Source of the DNA: JAKALD01 sp963817785
GTDB taxonomy: Bacteria > Pseudomonadota > Gammaproteobacteria > Burkholderiales > SG8-39
Length of the DNA: 64,000 bases
Direction: 5' to 3'
NCBI GenBank assembly: GCA_963817785.1
Contig: CAWFPL010000006.1
Coordinates: forward strand, 1 to 64,000
The notes under the pieces were generated by a model. That model made no database searches, was not told where the DNA came from, and saw nothing but the letters and a program-made list of their open reading frames with translations. This document shows, piece after piece, positions 8,189-16,303 of the stretch. The first letter of the stretch is position 1. Every line of letters begins with the position of its first letter. A program made the position numbers and the translations under genes.

Positions 8189-8233
8189 ATGTAAACAAGA
8201 TTGTTGACATAGATCCGCGACGCGAATTATGGT
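8189..8233 (+). promoter_or_regulatory. promoter with overlapping operator palindrome, carboxylase operon
   Basis: ATGTAAACAA and TTGTTGACAT form an inverted repeat with a 2-bp centre and one mismatch (8189-8210). Its right arm contains a perfect -35 hexamer TTGACA (8204-8209). A -10-like TATGGT follows 18 nt later (8228-8233). The coding start is at 8312. Overlap of palindrome and -35 suggests repression by steric block. The adjacent GntR/FCD regulator (6208-6912) is the nearest candidate binder, which is inference. The 7957-8311 gap has no gene. Confidence 0.6.
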
Positions 8234-8311
8234 GCGCCCGATGCGCTACGCGCATCGCACGCCGTGTGCGCGCGTGCCCATAACGACAACGCTGGTCTTT
8301 CCTTCGAGAGC

Positions 8312-9559
8312 ATGGAAGCAGACAAACCTGAGCAGTCCGCAGGACCGCTCGAGCGCGGGCCGCTCACCGGCTATCGCGTGCTGGAGCTCGGCTCGACCGT
8401 GGCGGGACCGTTCTGCGGGCGCCTGCTCGCGGACTTCGGCGCCGAAGTCGTGAAAGTGGAGACCGCCGAAGGCGATCCGGTGCGCACCATGGGCAAGCGC
8501 TTCCACGGCAAGTCGCTGTACGCCGCCAGCATCTTCCGCAACAAGGCGCTCATCTCGGTGGATCTGCGCAAGCCGGAGGGGCAGGAGGTAGTGCGCGAGC
8601 TCGCGAAGAAGTGCGATCTGGTGGTCGAGAACTTCCGCCCCGGCGGCCTGGAGAAGTGGGGCCTGGGCTACGCGCAGCTCTCCGCGCTCAACCCGCGGCT
8701 CGTGATGGTGCGCATCAGCGGCTTCGGCCAGGACGGCCCCTACAGCCAGCGCGCCGGCTACGGCGTGATCGGCGAGGCGGTGAGCGGGCTGCGCCACCTC
8801 ACCGGCGATCCCGACCGGCCGCCCTCGCGGGTGGCGGTGTCGATGACCGACTACATCACCGGGCTTTACGCGGCCTTCGGCGCTACCCTCGCGCTGCTCG
8901 CGCGCGAGAAGACCGGCCGCGGCCAGTACATCGACGCCGCGCTCTACGAGTGCGCGTTCAGCTTCATGGAGCCGTGGATTCCGGCCTACCAGAAGCTCGG
9001 CCACGTCGCGATGCGCGCGGGCTCGCGATTGCCCGAGAGCACGCCGAACAACCTCTATACCACTGCCGACCGGCAGTTCATCCACATCACCGCGATGGGC
9101 GATTCGGTGTTCGAGCGTCTCGCCGGGGCCATGGGGCAGTCCGCGCTGGCCGAGGATCCCCGCTTCTCGACGGCGCTTGCCCGCTCCGAGAATCACGAGG
9201 CGATCGACGATTGCATCGCGCGCTGGACGACGCGCCACCCGCTCGCCGAGCTCGAGGCGATCCTCGAGAAGGCGCTGGTGCCGGCCACGCGCGTGTTCAC
9301 CATCGCCGACATCTTCGGCGATCCGCACTATCGCGCACGCGGCTCGATCGTCGAGGCGCCGGACGAGGACCTCGGCGGGGTGGCCATGGCCGCGGTGGTG
9401 CCGCGGCTCTCCGACACGCCCGGCAAGGTCCGGCACAGCGGCCACCGCGTCGGCCAGGACACGCGCAGGGTGCTTCAGGAACTGCTCGGGCTCGCGCCGG
9501 AGCGAATCGATGCGCTCGCCAGGGCGGGCGTCGTGAAGTGCGAACAGGATTCCGAGTGA
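8312..9559 (+). CDS. family III CoA-transferase (CaiB/BaiF)
   Basis: 415 residues from ATG 8312; a GTG at 8264 is an alternative but has no good ribosome site. The family III fold is clear from the N-terminal GYRVLELGSTVAGPFCGRLL, AEVVKVETAEGDPVR, VVENFRPGGLEKWGLGY and RISGFGQDGPY. The catalytic Asp is probably the one in SMTDYITG. The enzyme transfers CoA between carboxylic acids. It is first in an operon with an acyl-CoA carboxylase (1-nt gap to the next gene), so it probably activates the carboxylase substrate. A close paralogue is encoded at 24898-26163. Confidence 0.92.
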   Translation: MEADKPEQSAGPLERGPLTGYRVLELGSTVAGPFCGRLLADFGAEVVKVETAEGDPVRTMGKRFHGKSLYAASIFRNKALISVDLRKPEGQEVVRELAKKCDLVVENFRPGGLEKWGLGYAQLSALNPRLVMVRISGFGQDGPYSQRAGYGVIGEAVSGLRHLTGDPDRPPSRVAVSMTDYITGLYAAFGATLALLAREKTGRGQYIDAALYECAFSFMEPWIPAYQKLGHVAMRAGSRLPESTPNNLYTTADRQFIHITAMGDSVFERLAGAMGQSALAEDPRFSTALARSENHEAIDDCIARWTTRHPLAELEAILEKALVPATRVFTIADIFGDPHYRARGSIVEAPDEDLGGVAMAAVVPRLSDTPGKVRHSGHRVGQDTRRVLQELLGLAPERIDALARAGVVKCEQDSE

Positions 9560-9560
9560 C

Positions 9561-11120
9561 ATGAACCCGAGCGACAAGCCGCAATCGCCGTTCGACCGCC
9601 TGATGGACGAGTACGAGGCCCGGCTCGCCAAGGCAACGGCGATGGGCGGGCCGGAGAAGCTCGCCCGGCGCAAGGCCGCGGGCGTGCTGAACGCGCGCGA
9701 GCGCGTCGCCTATCTGTGCGACCCGGGAACCTTCATCGAATCGGGGCTCTTCGGCACGTCCTCCTCCAATCCCGCGGACCGCGACCGCAGCCCGGCCGAC
9801 GGCAAGGTGGCCGGCTTCGGCAAGGTCGACGGGCGCGAGACCGCGGTGGCCGCGAACGACTTCACCGTGATGGGCGCCTCGAGCAGCTCGACCAACGGCC
9901 GCAAGATCGCGCACCTGAAGCGCGTGGCCTGCCAGAGCGGCCTGCCGATGGTGTTTCTGGGCGAGTCTTCGGGCGCGCGCCTGCCCGACCACATGGGCTC
10001 GCGCGGCATGGGCACGCTGCTCGCCAACGACGGCACCCAGTACCTGCGCCTGCGCGAGACGCCGTGGGCGTCGGCGACGCTCGGCCTGTCCTACGGCTCG
10101 TCGTCCTGGTACGCCGTGCTCTCGGAGTTCAGCGTCATGCGCAAGGGCGCGGTGCTCGCGGTGTCGAGCTCGCTGCTCGCGTCGCTGGCGATCAAGGAGA
10201 AGGTCGATCCCGAGGAGCTCGGCGGCTGGCGGGTGCACGCGGAGGTGACCGGCTTTGCCGACGTGGTGGTCGACACCGACGAGCAGGCGCTCGATACGAT
10301 CAAGACCTTCCTCGGCTACATGCCCGCCCACTGCAACGAGGCGCCCCCCGAGCGCCCGGTGCCCGCCGGCTCGGGCGAGGGCATGCGCGACGTCCTCGGC
10401 CTGCTGCCCTCGAGCCGCACCCAGGTCTACGACGTGCGCAAGATCGTCCGCGCGGTCGTCGACCGGGACAGTTTCTTCGAGCTCAAGCCGCGCTTCGGCA
10501 AGGTGGCGGTGACCGGGCTGGCGCGTCTCGCCGGCCGCAGCGTGGGCATCATCGCCAACAACCCGCTGGTGAAGGGCGGCGCGCTCGATAGCGAAGCCTG
10601 CGAGAAGATCACCAGCTTCCTGGTGCTGTGCGATTCGTTCAACGTCCCGGTCGTGATGTTCGTCGACAACCCCGGGTTCGTGATCGGCGCCGACGCCGAG
10701 CGCAAGCGCGCGCCCGGCAAGATCATGAACTTCATGAACGCGCTCGCGCTGGTCAGCGTACCGAAGCTCTCGGTGATCCTGCGCAAGAGCTACGGCCAGG
10801 CCTATCTCAACATGGGCGGGGGCCGGAACTCCGACGAAGTGGCGGCGTGGCCGACCGCGGAGGTGAGCTTCATGGACCCGCAGTTCGCGGTGCAGGTGGT
10901 GCACGCGATCGAGCCGGGCCAGCCGGGATTCGACGAGGCGCTCGCGCGCATGAGCCGGGACAGCGAGGTCTGGGACATGGCCTCCGTCTACGCGGTGCAG
11001 GCGGTCATCCGGCCGCAGGAGACGCGCGAGTACCTGATCCGCATGCTGGAGGTGCACCGCCTGCGCATGACCAACGGCGTCGGCCAGCACCTGATGCGCG
11101 CCTGGCCGACGAGCTTCTGA
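9561..11120 (+). CDS. acyl-CoA carboxylase carboxyltransferase subunit (PccB/MccB-like), copy 1
   Basis: 519 residues with both N- and C-terminal crotonase-like carboxyltransferase halves: RDRSPADGKVAGFGKVDG, then GESSGARLPDHMGSRGMG in the first half, and FGKVAVTGLARLAGRS, FVDNPGFVIGADAE, then GQAYLNMGGG in the second. It moves the carboxyl group from carboxybiotin to an acyl-CoA. The length fits PccB/AccD5-type fused subunits. It shares its operon with a biotin carboxylase, a biotin carrier and a second carboxyltransferase (12735-14333) that is clearly divergent from it. Acyl-CoA specificity cannot be read. Confidence 0.9.
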   Translation: MNPSDKPQSPFDRLMDEYEARLAKATAMGGPEKLARRKAAGVLNARERVAYLCDPGTFIESGLFGTSSSNPADRDRSPADGKVAGFGKVDGRETAVAANDFTVMGASSSSTNGRKIAHLKRVACQSGLPMVFLGESSGARLPDHMGSRGMGTLLANDGTQYLRLRETPWASATLGLSYGSSSWYAVLSEFSVMRKGAVLAVSSSLLASLAIKEKVDPEELGGWRVHAEVTGFADVVVDTDEQALDTIKTFLGYMPAHCNEAPPERPVPAGSGEGMRDVLGLLPSSRTQVYDVRKIVRAVVDRDSFFELKPRFGKVAVTGLARLAGRSVGIIANNPLVKGGALDSEACEKITSFLVLCDSFNVPVVMFVDNPGFVIGADAERKRAPGKIMNFMNALALVSVPKLSVILRKSYGQAYLNMGGGRNSDEVAAWPTAEVSFMDPQFAVQVVHAIEPGQPGFDEALARMSRDSEVWDMASVYAVQAVIRPQETREYLIRMLEVHRLRMTNGVGQHLMRAWPTSF

Positions 11121-11130
11121 GGCGGCGCGC

Positions 11131-12480
11131 GTGCTCGACAAGGTCGTGGTTGCCAACCGGGGCGCCGTCGCGGCGCGGGTGCTGCGCACGCTGAACTCGC
11201 TCGGCGTGCGCTCGGTGGCGGTGTATTCGGATGCCGACGCGCAGGCTCCCTACCTCGCGCTCGCGAGCGAGACCTTTCACATCGGCGCGGCGCCCGCGCG
11301 CGAGAGCTACCTGAACGAGGAAGTGCTCCTCGAAGTGCTGCGCATCTCGCACGCCGACGGCCTGCATCCCGGCTACGGCTTTCTTTCGGAGAACCATCGC
11401 TTCGCGCAGCGCGTGGAGGATGCCGGCGCATGCTTCGTCGGGCCCTCGCCGCGCTGGATCGAGGCGATGGGTCACAAGACCCGGGCGCGCGAGCTCGCGG
11501 CGCAGCACGGCCTGCCGGTCGGGCGCGGATCCGGGGTGCTTCTGAAGGACGCGCAGGCGATGCATCGCGCGGCCGAGCAGATCGGCTACCCGGTGCTGGT
11601 CAAGCCTGCGGCGGGCGGCGGCGGTATCGGCATGATTGCCGTGCACAAGCCCGAAGAGCTCGCCTCCGCGGTCGAGCGCGCGGCCTCGCTCGCCGAGCGC
11701 GGCTTCGCCAACGCGGAGGTCTACCTCGAACACCTGGTCGAGCGCCCGCGCCACGTCGAGATCCAGGTGCTCGGGGACCGGACGGGCGCGGTGCGCCATC
11801 TGTTCGAGCGCGACTGCTCGGTGCAGCGGCGCCACCAGAAGATCATCGAGGAAGCCCCGGGGCCGGGGATCCCGCGCGAGCTCGTCGAGCCGCTCGCCGC
11901 CCGCGTGGCGCAGGTGCTCGGCACGATGGGCTACGACAACATCGGCACGGTCGAGATGCTGATGGGGCCCGACGGGCAGTTCAGCTTCCTCGAGATGAAC
12001 ACGCGGCTGCAGGTCGAGCACGGCGTGACCGAGGAGGTCACCGGCGTGGACCTGGTCGCGGCCCAGCTTCGCTCGGCGTCCGGCGAATCGCTCTCCGAGA
12101 TCCTGCCCGAGCGCATCGTGATGAACGGCCATGCGATCCAGGCGCGCGTGTACGCCGAGGATCCGAAGCGCTTCTTTCCATCGCCGGGGCCGCTGCAGGT
12201 GTTCCGCCCGCCGCAGGGCGAGGGCATCCGGGTCGAGACCGGCTACCGCGAAGGCCAGCAGGTGACGCCGTACTACGACCCGCTGCTCGCCAAGGTGATC
12301 GCGCGCGGGCCGACGCGCGAGGCGGCGATCGGCCGCCTCCTCGAGGCGCTTCCCGCGTTCGAGATCCGAGGCGTGAAGAACAACGTGCCGGCGCTCGTCG
12401 CGATCCTGCGCTCCGACGAGTTTCGCAGCGGCAGGGTGCACACGGGGCTCGCCTCCGAGGTCCTGGCGCGTGCGCAGTGA
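11131..12480 (+). CDS. biotin carboxylase subunit of acyl-CoA carboxylase
   Basis: 449 residues from a GTG start with GAGGCGG upstream, matching the size of a stand-alone AccC. N-terminal domain KVVVANRGAVAARVLRTL, then ATP-grasp with the glycine-rich loop KPAAGGGGIGM, ERDCSVQRRHQK, and EMNTRLQVEHGVTE carrying catalytic residues. It carboxylates biotin on the carrier using ATP and bicarbonate. The carrier is a separate small gene starting 33 bp downstream, so this is an AccC-like rather than PccA-like fused subunit. It is co-transcribed with two carboxyltransferases. It differs from a housekeeping AccC by context, not by any obvious motif loss. Confidence 0.93.
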   Translation: MLDKVVVANRGAVAARVLRTLNSLGVRSVAVYSDADAQAPYLALASETFHIGAAPARESYLNEEVLLEVLRISHADGLHPGYGFLSENHRFAQRVEDAGACFVGPSPRWIEAMGHKTRARELAAQHGLPVGRGSGVLLKDAQAMHRAAEQIGYPVLVKPAAGGGGIGMIAVHKPEELASAVERAASLAERGFANAEVYLEHLVERPRHVEIQVLGDRTGAVRHLFERDCSVQRRHQKIIEEAPGPGIPRELVEPLAARVAQVLGTMGYDNIGTVEMLMGPDGQFSFLEMNTRLQVEHGVTEEVTGVDLVAAQLRSASGESLSEILPERIVMNGHAIQARVYAEDPKRFFPSPGPLQVFRPPQGEGIRVETGYREGQQVTPYYDPLLAKVIARGPTREAAIGRLLEALPAFEIRGVKNNVPALVAILRSDEFRSGRVHTGLASEVLARAQ

Positions 12481-12513
12481 TCGATTGCGACGAATTTGAG
12501 CGAGGAGCAAGAC

Positions 12514-12738
12514 GTGGCCACCTATGAAGCAAGGTCGGAAGTGACCGGATCGGTCTGGAACGTGGTCTGCGAGGTCGGGCAGCGGCTCGAGCCCGGGGAC
12601 ACCGTGATGGTGATCGAGTCGATGAAAATGGAAATCCCGGTGATCGCGGAAGAAGGCGGCGTGGTGAAGGAGATCCTCGTCGCCAAGGGCACACCGGTCA
12701 CCGAGGGGCAAGCGGTGGCGGTGCTGGAGGCCAAATGA
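12514..12738 (+). CDS. biotin carboxyl carrier (biotin/lipoyl attachment) protein
   Basis: 74 residues from GTG 12514, which follows GAGGAGC at good spacing; a TTG at 12496 would add six residues. It is essentially a single biotinyl domain, with biotinylated Lys38 in ESMKME and the matching turn VTEGQAVAVLE near the C-terminus. It carries biotin between the biotin carboxylase and carboxyltransferase sites. Being this short, it lacks the Pro/Ala linker and N-terminal docking part of AccB. The gene overlaps the next carboxyltransferase by 4 nt (ATGA). Confidence 0.93.
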   Translation: MATYEARSEVTGSVWNVVCEVGQRLEPGDTVMVIESMKMEIPVIAEEGGVVKEILVAKGTPVTEGQAVAVLEAK

Positions 12739-14333
12739 GCGCTGCGGCGCAGGACCAGCCGCCCGCGGACGGGGGCTGGGCGTCAGAGCTCGAAGAGCTG
12801 CGGTTTCGCGTCCGACAGGCGCAGGCCCTGGGCGGCCCCGAGGCGGTCGCCAAGCACCATCAGCAGGGCCGGCTGACGATCCGCGAGCGCATCCTCGGGC
12901 TCGCCGATCCGGATTCGTTCGCCGAGGTCGGCACGCTCACCGGGCAGGGACACTACGAGGGTGAAAAGCTCGTCGGGGTGACGCCCGCGCCCTACGTCAT
13001 GGGGCTGGCGAAAATCGACGGGCGCCCGGTCGCCGTCGGCGGCGAGGACTTCACCGTGCGCGGCGGCACGAGCTGGAGCGGCGACCGCAAGAAAGGCGGC
13101 CAGGGCGGGTTCGTCGAGGATCTCGCGCGCGCCTATCGCATCCCGCTCGTCAACCTGATCGACGGCGCGGGCGGCAGCGTGACCTCCATTCAGCGCCGCG
13201 GCCACTCGGTGTTTCCCGGCGTGCACGGCTTCGAGCAATCGGTGGCGCTGCTCGGTGAGGTCCCGGTGGTATGCGCCATCATGGGCACGGCGGCCGGCGG
13301 GCCCGCCGGGAGGGCGATCCTGTCGCACTGGTCGGTGATGGTGAAGGACACCGCGCAGGTCTTCGCCGCCGGGCCGCCGGTGGTCGAGCGCTCGCTCGGG
13401 CAGAAGATCACCAAGGAGGAGCTCGGCGGCGCCAGGCTCGCCGTCGACGTCGCGGGCACGATCGACAACGTTGCCGAGAGCGAGGCGCAGTGCTTCGAGA
13501 TGATTCGCCGCTATCTGAGCTATATGCCGGCGAACGTCTGGGAATTGCCCCCGGCAGTCGATACCGGCGATTCGCCGGAGCGCCGCGAGGAGGAGCTCGC
13601 GCGCATCGTGCCGAAGGACCGGCGCAAGCCCTACAACATGCGCCGCCTGATCCAGCTCATCGTGGATCGCGGCTCGATGTTCGAGATCCAGCCCTCGTTC
13701 GGCAAATCGCTGATCACCTGCCTGGCGCGCATGGACGGCAAGGTGGTTGGCGTGGTGGCGAATAACCCGATGGTTTACGCCGGCGCGCTGGACGTGAGAG
13801 GTGCGCGCAAGCAGACGCACTTCGTGGAGCTGTGCGACTGCTTCCACATTCCGCTGGTGTTCCTGGTCGACGTGCCGGGATTCATGGTCGGCAAGGACGC
13901 CGAGGCCGCGGCGACGCTGAGGGAGGGCATGCGCAGCGTCTACGTCGGGCTGCAGGCGAGCGTGCCGATGTACACGGTCGTCATCCGCAAGTGCTACGGC
14001 ATGGCGGGAATGGGCGCGACGGACAAGAATGGCCTCGATTTCAAGATTGCGTGGCCGTCCGCGGAGTGGGGCTCGCTGCCGATCGAAGGCGGGGTCGCGG
14101 CGGCGTTCAGGAGAGAGATCGAGAAGGCGGCCGATCCCAAGGCACGGGAGCGCGAGCTGGAGGCGGAGCTGCGCGCCCAGGCATCGCCGCTGCGCACCGC
14201 CGAGGCGTTCGGCGTGGAGGAGATCGTGGACCCGCGCCAGACGCGGCCTTACCTGTGCCGCTTCATCAATGCCGCGCAGGGCAGGCTGCGCACGACAGTG
14301 GGGCCGAAGCCGAAGTACGGCGTGCGGCCCTGA
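12735..14333 (+). CDS. acyl-CoA carboxylase carboxyltransferase subunit, copy 2 (divergent)
   Basis: 532 residues with both carboxyltransferase halves: TIRERILGLADPDSFAEVG, then LIDGAGGSVTSIQRRGHS at the position of the usual DSGGAR loop, FGKSLITCLARMDGKVVG, and VDVPGFMVGKDAE. It differs strongly from copy 1 in the oxyanion-hole regions and C-terminus (GLDFKIAWPSAEWGSLP here, MGGGRNSDEVAAWPTAEVS there). Two such subunits served by one biotin carboxylase and one carrier suggest two acyl-CoA specificities or a mixed oligomer. Its start overlaps the carrier gene. A strong hairpin follows its stop. Confidence 0.9.
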   Translation: MSAAAQDQPPADGGWASELEELRFRVRQAQALGGPEAVAKHHQQGRLTIRERILGLADPDSFAEVGTLTGQGHYEGEKLVGVTPAPYVMGLAKIDGRPVAVGGEDFTVRGGTSWSGDRKKGGQGGFVEDLARAYRIPLVNLIDGAGGSVTSIQRRGHSVFPGVHGFEQSVALLGEVPVVCAIMGTAAGGPAGRAILSHWSVMVKDTAQVFAAGPPVVERSLGQKITKEELGGARLAVDVAGTIDNVAESEAQCFEMIRRYLSYMPANVWELPPAVDTGDSPERREEELARIVPKDRRKPYNMRRLIQLIVDRGSMFEIQPSFGKSLITCLARMDGKVVGVVANNPMVYAGALDVRGARKQTHFVELCDCFHIPLVFLVDVPGFMVGKDAEAAATLREGMRSVYVGLQASVPMYTVVIRKCYGMAGMGATDKNGLDFKIAWPSAEWGSLPIEGGVAAAFRREIEKAADPKARERELEAELRAQASPLRTAEAFGVEEIVDPRQTRPYLCRFINAAQGRLRTTVGPKPKYGVRP

Positions 14334-14340
14334 GGAAAAT

Positions 14341-14376
14341 GGACCGGCTGGCGCAGGGTTGCGCTCAGCCCGGTCC
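14341..14376 (+). terminator. strong hairpin after carboxylase operon
   Basis: GGACCGG and CCGGTCC form the outer 7-bp stem, continued by CTG/CAG and GCGCA/TGCGC around a GGG(T) loop, with one bulge. It lies 8 bp after the carboxyltransferase stop and 67 bp before the binding-protein start. No U-run follows, so it may be an attenuator or mRNA-processing stem rather than a full intrinsic terminator. Confidence 0.55.
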
Positions 14377-14442
14377 GTCCAGGCGCCGCGAGGAGGGAGG
14401 AATGCTTCGCGGCACGATAATCACCATAGAGGAGAAGGAAGA

Positions 14443-15453
14443 ATGATCAGGAGACGCTATCTGGGATGGCTGGCAACTGCCGCTCTCGCGTTCGCAGCCT
14501 TGCGCCCCGCCTACGCGGAGGTGAGCGAAGTCAGTCTGTCGCTGCAATTCGGGATCGGCTACCTGCCGCTCACGGTGATGAGGCGCGACAAGCTGGTCGA
14601 GAAGCACCTCGTGGCGGAGGGATTGGGCGCGACCAAAGTGACCTGGGCCCGGCTCGGGGCCGGGTCGGCTGCCAACGACGCCCTGCTCGCGGGCAGCTTG
14701 AATTTCGCGGCGGGAGGAACGGCGCCGGCGTTCCTCCTCTGGGATCGAACCCTGGGCAACCTCGGCGTGCACGGCGTGGCGGCGCTGTGCTCGATGCCGA
14801 ACCTGCTGGTCACCCGCAACCCGAACGTCAAGACGCTGCGCGACTTCACCGACAAGGATCGCATCGCCATGGCGGGCGCCGGGTCCTCGGTGCAGACCTA
14901 CTATCTGCGCATGGCGGCGGCCCAGCTGTACGGCATGAAGGACTACAACAAGTTCGACAGCCTGATGGTGAAGATGCCGCATCCGGTCGGCCTGACCGCG
15001 CTGCTGTCGGGGCAGGGGGAGATCGACGCGCAATTCACCTCGCCGCCGTTCCAGTACTACGCGCTGGAGCATCCGGGAATCCACACGGTGCTCAACTCCT
15101 ATGACGTGATGGGCGGGCCGAACACCTTCCTGATGGTGTGGGCGACGGAGAAATTCCGCCAGGAGAACCCGAAGACCTACAAGGCGGTGTTCGACGCGCT
15201 CAGCGAAGCGACCGCGTTCATCAACGCCCACCCGAAGGAAGCGGCGCAGATCTACGTCGCGGACGGCGGCAACAAGGATTCGGTCGACAAGATCCTGGGC
15301 ATGATGGAGAAACCCGGGATGAAGTACACGCTCGCGCCGGAAGCGACGCTGAAGTACGCGCAATTCATGCATCAGGTCGGAGTCCTGCACCACGATCCGA
15401 AATCGTGGAAGGATTTGTTCTTTCCGGAGGTGCACAACCTGCCGGGGAGCTAA
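14443..15453 (+). CDS. ABC transporter substrate-binding protein (NrtA/SsuA/TauA-like)
   Basis: 336 residues from ATG 14443 with GGAGAAGG upstream. An N-terminal Sec signal runs MIRRRYLGWLATAALAF to a likely cleavage after AYA. The mature protein has a type II periplasmic binding fold of the NMT1/SsuA type (FGIGYLPLTVMRRDKLVEKH, ANDALLAGSLNFAAGG, PPFQYYALEHPGIHTVLNSYD). Together with the ATPase and permease downstream it should import a small organic anion, probably the substrate of the nearby CoA-transferase/carboxylase. The C-terminal segment SWKDLFFPEVHNLPGS is shared almost exactly with the orphan paralogue at 32653-33660. Confidence 0.9.
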   Translation: MIRRRYLGWLATAALAFAALRPAYAEVSEVSLSLQFGIGYLPLTVMRRDKLVEKHLVAEGLGATKVTWARLGAGSAANDALLAGSLNFAAGGTAPAFLLWDRTLGNLGVHGVAALCSMPNLLVTRNPNVKTLRDFTDKDRIAMAGAGSSVQTYYLRMAAAQLYGMKDYNKFDSLMVKMPHPVGLTALLSGQGEIDAQFTSPPFQYYALEHPGIHTVLNSYDVMGGPNTFLMVWATEKFRQENPKTYKAVFDALSEATAFINAHPKEAAQIYVADGGNKDSVDKILGMMEKPGMKYTLAPEATLKYAQFMHQVGVLHHDPKSWKDLFFPEVHNLPGS

Positions 15454-15462
15454 GATTCGGAC

Positions 15463-15487
15463 CTCGGGGGCCGAGCGGGCCCCCGAG
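15463..15487 (+). other. hairpin between binding-protein and ATPase genes
   Basis: CTCGGGGGCC and GGCCCCCGAG form a perfect 10-bp stem with a 5-nt loop, 9 bp after the binding-protein stop. Such stems between binding-protein and transporter genes can stabilise the upstream mRNA or cause partial termination, giving excess binding protein. A similar but weaker stem follows the paralogous binding-protein gene (33670-33692). Confidence 0.65.
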
Positions 15488-15511
15488 CACCGAACTGACG
15501 AGGAGGAAAGG

Positions 15512-16303
15512 ATGGGCCAGGTAATCGAGGACGCACCGCTGCTGGACGTGCGCGGTGTGACGCTGCAGTACAAGACCAAGGACCACCTGGTGACGGCGAC
15601 CTTCCGGGTGAACTTCCGGGTCGAGCGCTCGGACCGCTTCGTGCTGCTGGGGCCCTCGGGCTGCGGCAAGTCGACGCTGCTCAAGGCGGTGGGGGGCTAC
15701 CTGCAGCCGGTGGAGGGATCGATCGCGCTCAAGGGCAAGACGATCACGCGTCCGGGGCCCGACCGGGTGATGGTGTTCCAGGAATTCGACCAGCTGCTGC
15801 CGTGGAAGACGGTGCGGCAGAACGTGACCTTCGCGCTGGAATCCTCGGGCAAGCTGAAAGGGCGCGAGGCCCAGGACAAGGCGATGCACTGCATCGAGAA
15901 GGTGAACCTGGCGAAGTTCGCCGACAGCTTCCCGCATACGCTCTCGGGGGGCATGAAGCAGCGGGTGGCGATCGCGCGCGGCATGGCGATGGAGCCTGAC
16001 ATCCTGCTGATGGACGAGCCGTTCGCGGCGCTCGATGCGCTCACGCGCAGGAAGATGCAGGAGGAGCTGCTGCAGCTGTGGCAGGACACGCGCTTCACGG
16101 TGCTGTTCGTGACGCACTCGATACCGGAGGCGGTGCTGGTGGGCAACCGGATCCTGCTGCTGTCGCCGCACCCCGGTCAGGTCAAGGCGGAGTTGAACAG
16201 CGACGGCAACGACCCGGCCGACGCCGCAGGCAGGAGGCTGTCGGAGCGCATTCACCAGATGCTGTTCGCCGACCAGGTCGAGGAGGAGACGGCTCATGTC
16301 TGA
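15512..16303 (+). CDS. ABC transporter ATP-binding protein (TauB/SsuB-like)
   Basis: 263 residues with AGGAGG upstream of the start. Walker A GPSGCGKST is at 47-55, Q-loop VFQEFDQLLPW, signature LSGGMKQR, and Walker B LLMDEPFAALD, followed by the His-switch VTHSIPEAVL. These place it in the nitrate/sulfonate/taurine ATPase subfamily. It powers import with the binding protein upstream and the permease downstream, whose gene it overlaps by 8 nt. Confidence 0.95.
   Translation: MGQVIEDAPLLDVRGVTLQYKTKDHLVTATFRVNFRVERSDRFVLLGPSGCGKSTLLKAVGGYLQPVEGSIALKGKTITRPGPDRVMVFQEFDQLLPWKTVRQNVTFALESSGKLKGREAQDKAMHCIEKVNLAKFADSFPHTLSGGMKQRVAIARGMAMEPDILLMDEPFAALDALTRRKMQEELLQLWQDTRFTVLFVTHSIPEAVLVGNRILLLSPHPGQVKAELNSDGNDPADAAGRRLSERIHQMLFADQVEEETAHV

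Noticed and set aside
8102..8210. BirA (biotin repressor) operator in the bioB-carboxylase gap
   Set aside because: The only palindrome lacks the TTGTAAACC-N14/15-GGTTTACAA arrangement; its arms are adjacent and fit a GntR-type or other site better.
7957..8311. BioR-type site (TTATCTATAA) for the GntR gene next to bioB
   Set aside because: No such sequence is present, and the GntR protein's FCD domain and catabolic neighbours fit a catabolic regulator.
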